Part shown: piece by piece, positions 62,901 through 64,000 of the stretch
Position numbering within the stretch: the first letter of the stretch is position 1
How the letters are laid out: the number at the start of each line of letters is the position of its first letter
DNA from: Ornithoclostridium sp944380285
GTDB taxonomy: Bacteria > Bacillota > Clostridia > Christensenellales > UBA3700
Direction of reading: 5' to 3'
Length of the DNA: 64,000 nucleotides
Assembly: GCA_963931165.1 (NCBI GenBank)
Contig: OZ006985.1
Span: 930,001-994,000, forward strand
Position numbers and translations under genes: made by a program
The notes under the pieces: generated by a model
Told to the model about the DNA's origin: nothing
The model's database searches: none
What the model saw: only the letters and a program-made list of their open reading frames with translations

Positions 62901-63549
62901 TCTGAAGCGCGAAAAGACCGCTCTCGGCAACGTCAACTTGGATTCCATCCAAGATTACGACACGGTCAGCGTTGAGTACGAGAGCCAGAAGAAGGAGTAC
63001 GACGACCTGATAGCCGCGCGCGCCGACTTCGAGAAGATCATCAACGATCTGTCCAACCAAATGCTCTATCAATTCAACACCGAGTTCGCCAAGATCCAGG
63101 ACAACTTCCAAGAGATCTTCAAGGAACTGTTCGGCGGCGGCACCGGCAAGCTGGAGCTCGAGGTCCCCGAGGACGGGGATATGCTCGAGGCGGGCGTCGA
63201 GATCTACGCTCAGCCGCCGGGCAAATTGCTCAAGAGCATGTCGCTGCTGTCGGGCGGCGAAAAGGCGCTGACCGCGATCGCGATCCTGTTCGCGATATTG
63301 CGTCTGCGTCCGATGCCGTTCGTCATCCTCGACGAGACCGAGGCGGCGCTCGACGACACCAACGTCGAGGTGTTCGCTCGGTATCTGCACAAGTTCAGCA
63401 GCACAACTCAATTCATCGTCGTCACACACCGCAAGCCGACGATGGAGCTCGCCGACAGACTGTACGGCGTGACGATGCAGGAGAAGGGTGTGTCGACGGT
63501 GGTCAGCGTCACCTTGTCCGAGGCGGTCAAGCACAGTTCAAACGATTGA
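59974..63549 (+). CDS. smc: chromosome segregation protein SMC
   Basis: A 1191-residue condensin core ATPase. Head: Walker A GPNGCGKSN (31-39), later signature LSGGEKALTA (about 1092-1101) and Walker B PFVILDETEAALDD. Two long coiled-coil arms flank a hinge at about 500-680 (GLICDIIAVPEQYGEAIAAALGGALYNVVT). It works with ScpA and ScpB, not in this window. AAGGAG precedes the ATG. It sits between rnc and ftsY as in Bacillus. Confidence 0.97.
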   Translation: MNLKKIEVYGFKSFADRLTIDFNEGVTGIVGPNGCGKSNVVDAIRFVLGEQSPKNLRAGKMTDVIFGGTEKNRKSLSFCQVSLYIDNTQRIFPKSPFDEVIISRKLFKSGQSEYLLNNETVRLKDILDLIRDTGVGKDGYSIVGQGKIDEIMNAKPENRRAIFEDAAGILTYKMRRNETIKKLNNANDSIEKLKIALDGLEKQLGPLAKQREAALKFRDLKSRLLVLETNEFLARSDGGEEEKRKLGEEIARLAVEQETIERDLAAIDAEYNSKTADRHNTDILIGKMRDELTELAVEQEKMLGKGNTLGERIKNYEERKKEEEARSVSLEGQIEKKKEELADLMNHLAMANEDKDELSREIKSKESAHDALVAEITARENEIEAANRAMLDAMASIADIKADKGKLSAEREGAEARIQEVEEEIASLENALDEQRAEKGRLEQSVAKKSAQLDKLKRNKDEVAHEVAKLDLNINDKRRRINMLEQNIAAMDSRSKAVYELGFAPGCKLVSAARSVPAVASKIMGLICDIIAVPEQYGEAIAAALGGALYNVVTRDPADTKVLIDFMRARGLGRATFHPLTTCKAAELSAYQTAVLNERGCLGVASRLIKYDSKYANVISSLLGRTVIVDTYDNAVAINRKYPNLVRMITLGGEMFATTGAITGGSAAAGANRLKSESDIAKANEEVKQKKQEKESLERMLKSDLNDLREYKAQLDEYESDVKAAEVAFAKENERLKNIAAKIDELTASIDNNKSVIEILKGKIKAIDLNLGEIDKSESDVSGARSQADDAAAKHREQFEEKKRTRDRYADELSGLRVELATAESNIQKVQENVDRVKGELDELKASLAECKAKIDSIVDGLEKAKRGAEDVSVADVYKPKLERLRKDISSAEQYRLTIDDVIAKLTARKDVIQTKAVKVGSDKAKKESALERIDDAINTLLERLSEEYMIHSYEEAAAHRVPDFDREAAAGEITRLKREKTALGNVNLDSIQDYDTVSVEYESQKKEYDDLIAARADFEKIINDLSNQMLYQFNTEFAKIQDNFQEIFKELFGGGTGKLELEVPEDGDMLEAGVEIYAQPPGKLLKSMSLLSGGEKALTAIAILFAILRLRPMPFVILDETEAALDDTNVEVFARYLHKFSSTTQFIVVTHRKPTMELADRLYGVTMQEKGVSTVVSVTLSEAVKHSSND

Positions 63550-63556
63550 GGTGAAA

Positions 63557-64000
63557 ATGGGCATATTTTCAAAGATAGCGCAAGCGCTCAAAAAGACAAA
63601 GGAGAACTTTTCCAAAAAGATGTACGCGCTGTTTGCGGGGCGTGCGCTCGACGACGATTTCTATGACGAGCTTGAGGCGATCCTGATCGGCGCGGACGTC
63701 GGCGTGACGGCTGCGGAGCAGATCATCGAGGATTTCCGCGACGCGTGCTATCGCGAAAAGATCAAGACGCCCGAGCAGGGCAGAGACCTGCTCAAACGCA
63801 TCATGACCGACGCGATAGACTATGAGATCGCGCCTTACGAGTATCCGCTGGTCATCCTTGTCGCCGGGGTCAACGGCGTGGGCAAGACCACCGCGTTGGG
63901 CAAGCTCGCCAAATACTTCACGACCAAGGGCAAGTCTGTTGTGATGGCGGCGGCGGACACCTTCCGCGCGGCGGCGGCGGAGCAGCTCGAGGTCTGGGGC
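63557..64000 (+). CDS. ftsY: signal recognition particle receptor FtsY, partial
   Basis: The first 148 codons are visible; the gene runs off the window. It has the NG-domain N part (MGIFSKIAQALKKTKENF... LIGADVGVTAAEQII) and the GTPase G1 loop GVNGVGKTTALGKLA, then AADTFRAAAAEQLEVWG. The membrane-targeting N-terminal A domain is short, as in many Firmicutes. It starts seven bases after smc. Confidence 0.95.
   Translation, partial: MGIFSKIAQALKKTKENFSKKMYALFAGRALDDDFYDELEAILIGADVGVTAAEQIIEDFRDACYREKIKTPEQGRDLLKRIMTDAIDYEIAPYEYPLVILVAGVNGVGKTTALGKLAKYFTTKGKSVVMAAADTFRAAAAEQLEVWG

Overview
The window looks like a chromosome segment of an anaerobic, fermentative, low-complexity-membrane Clostridia (Firmicutes/Bacillota) with unusually high GC for that group. 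Reasons: strong AGGAGG-type ribosome binding sites; near-consensus sigma-A promoters with 17-base spacers; a pyruvate formate-lyase/Pta/AckA fermentation set; Firmicutes-type genes such as YlbJ, TmcAL (YlbM), YdbC/PC4-like protein, RsmD-CoaD, PlsX-Rnc-Smc-FtsY; many Gram-positive style lipoproteins with VAC/AAC lipoboxes. An uncultivated gut lineage related to Christensenellales is my best guess, but that is inference from gene content only.

Layout. 1-6.5 kb: a large surface lipoprotein, an AT-rich unrecognised gene (3630-5036) after an unexplained stretch, and an alpha/beta-hydrolase lipoprotein. 6.5-15.2 kb: a complete, translationally coupled arginine operon argG-argH-argC-argJ-argB-argD-argF plus a GNAT acetyltransferase, preceded by several ARG-box-like sites. 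15.2-19.7 kb: HU protein, pflB-pflA with a C_GCAxxG_C_C redox-type protein, and a YccF-like membrane protein. 19.8-28.4 kb: beta-galactosidase, YdbC-like protein, cation:proton antiporter, a transglutaminase-domain lipoprotein and an AlkD-like protein. 28.4-30.4 kb: pyridoxal kinase and nine tRNA genes, the last followed by a 142-base tandem repeat built from terminator hairpins and tRNA-like modules (30.4-30.8 kb). 30.8-35.5 kb: an ECF sigma/anti-sigma/lipoprotein operon, divergent from two tandem RimK-type ATP-grasp genes. 35.5-40 kb: zinc alcohol dehydrogenase, TypA, YfcE, RdgB and a membrane protein. 40-48.8 kb: a DUF2156 protein, then a serine recombinase and a surface-lipoprotein operon. 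49-64 kb: aconitase-family hydratase, 5-formyl-THF cyclo-ligase, an RsmD-CoaD fusion, a coiled-coil protein, YlbJ, TmcAL, pta-ackA, rpmF, plsX-rnc-smc and the start of ftsY.

Most notable system. At 41691-41822 a strong promoter lies between perfect 20-base inverted repeats, directly between a Hin/resolvase-type serine recombinase (41010-41608, minus) and an operon of three surface lipoproteins plus a membrane HExxH protease (41845-48798). This has the architecture of an invertible promoter: as assembled it would fire into the lipoprotein operon (ON), and if flipped it would fire into the recombinase. The recombinase itself needs a -1 frameshift at an A7 slippery heptamer to make its DNA-binding domain. 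The orientation switch is a prediction and has not been observed.

Other points of interest are the single-ORF RsmD-CoaD fusion, an anti-sigma factor whose extracellular domain is duplicated as a free lipoprotein, the tRNA-Lys-linked repeat array, and two genes whose promoters predict leaderless mRNAs.
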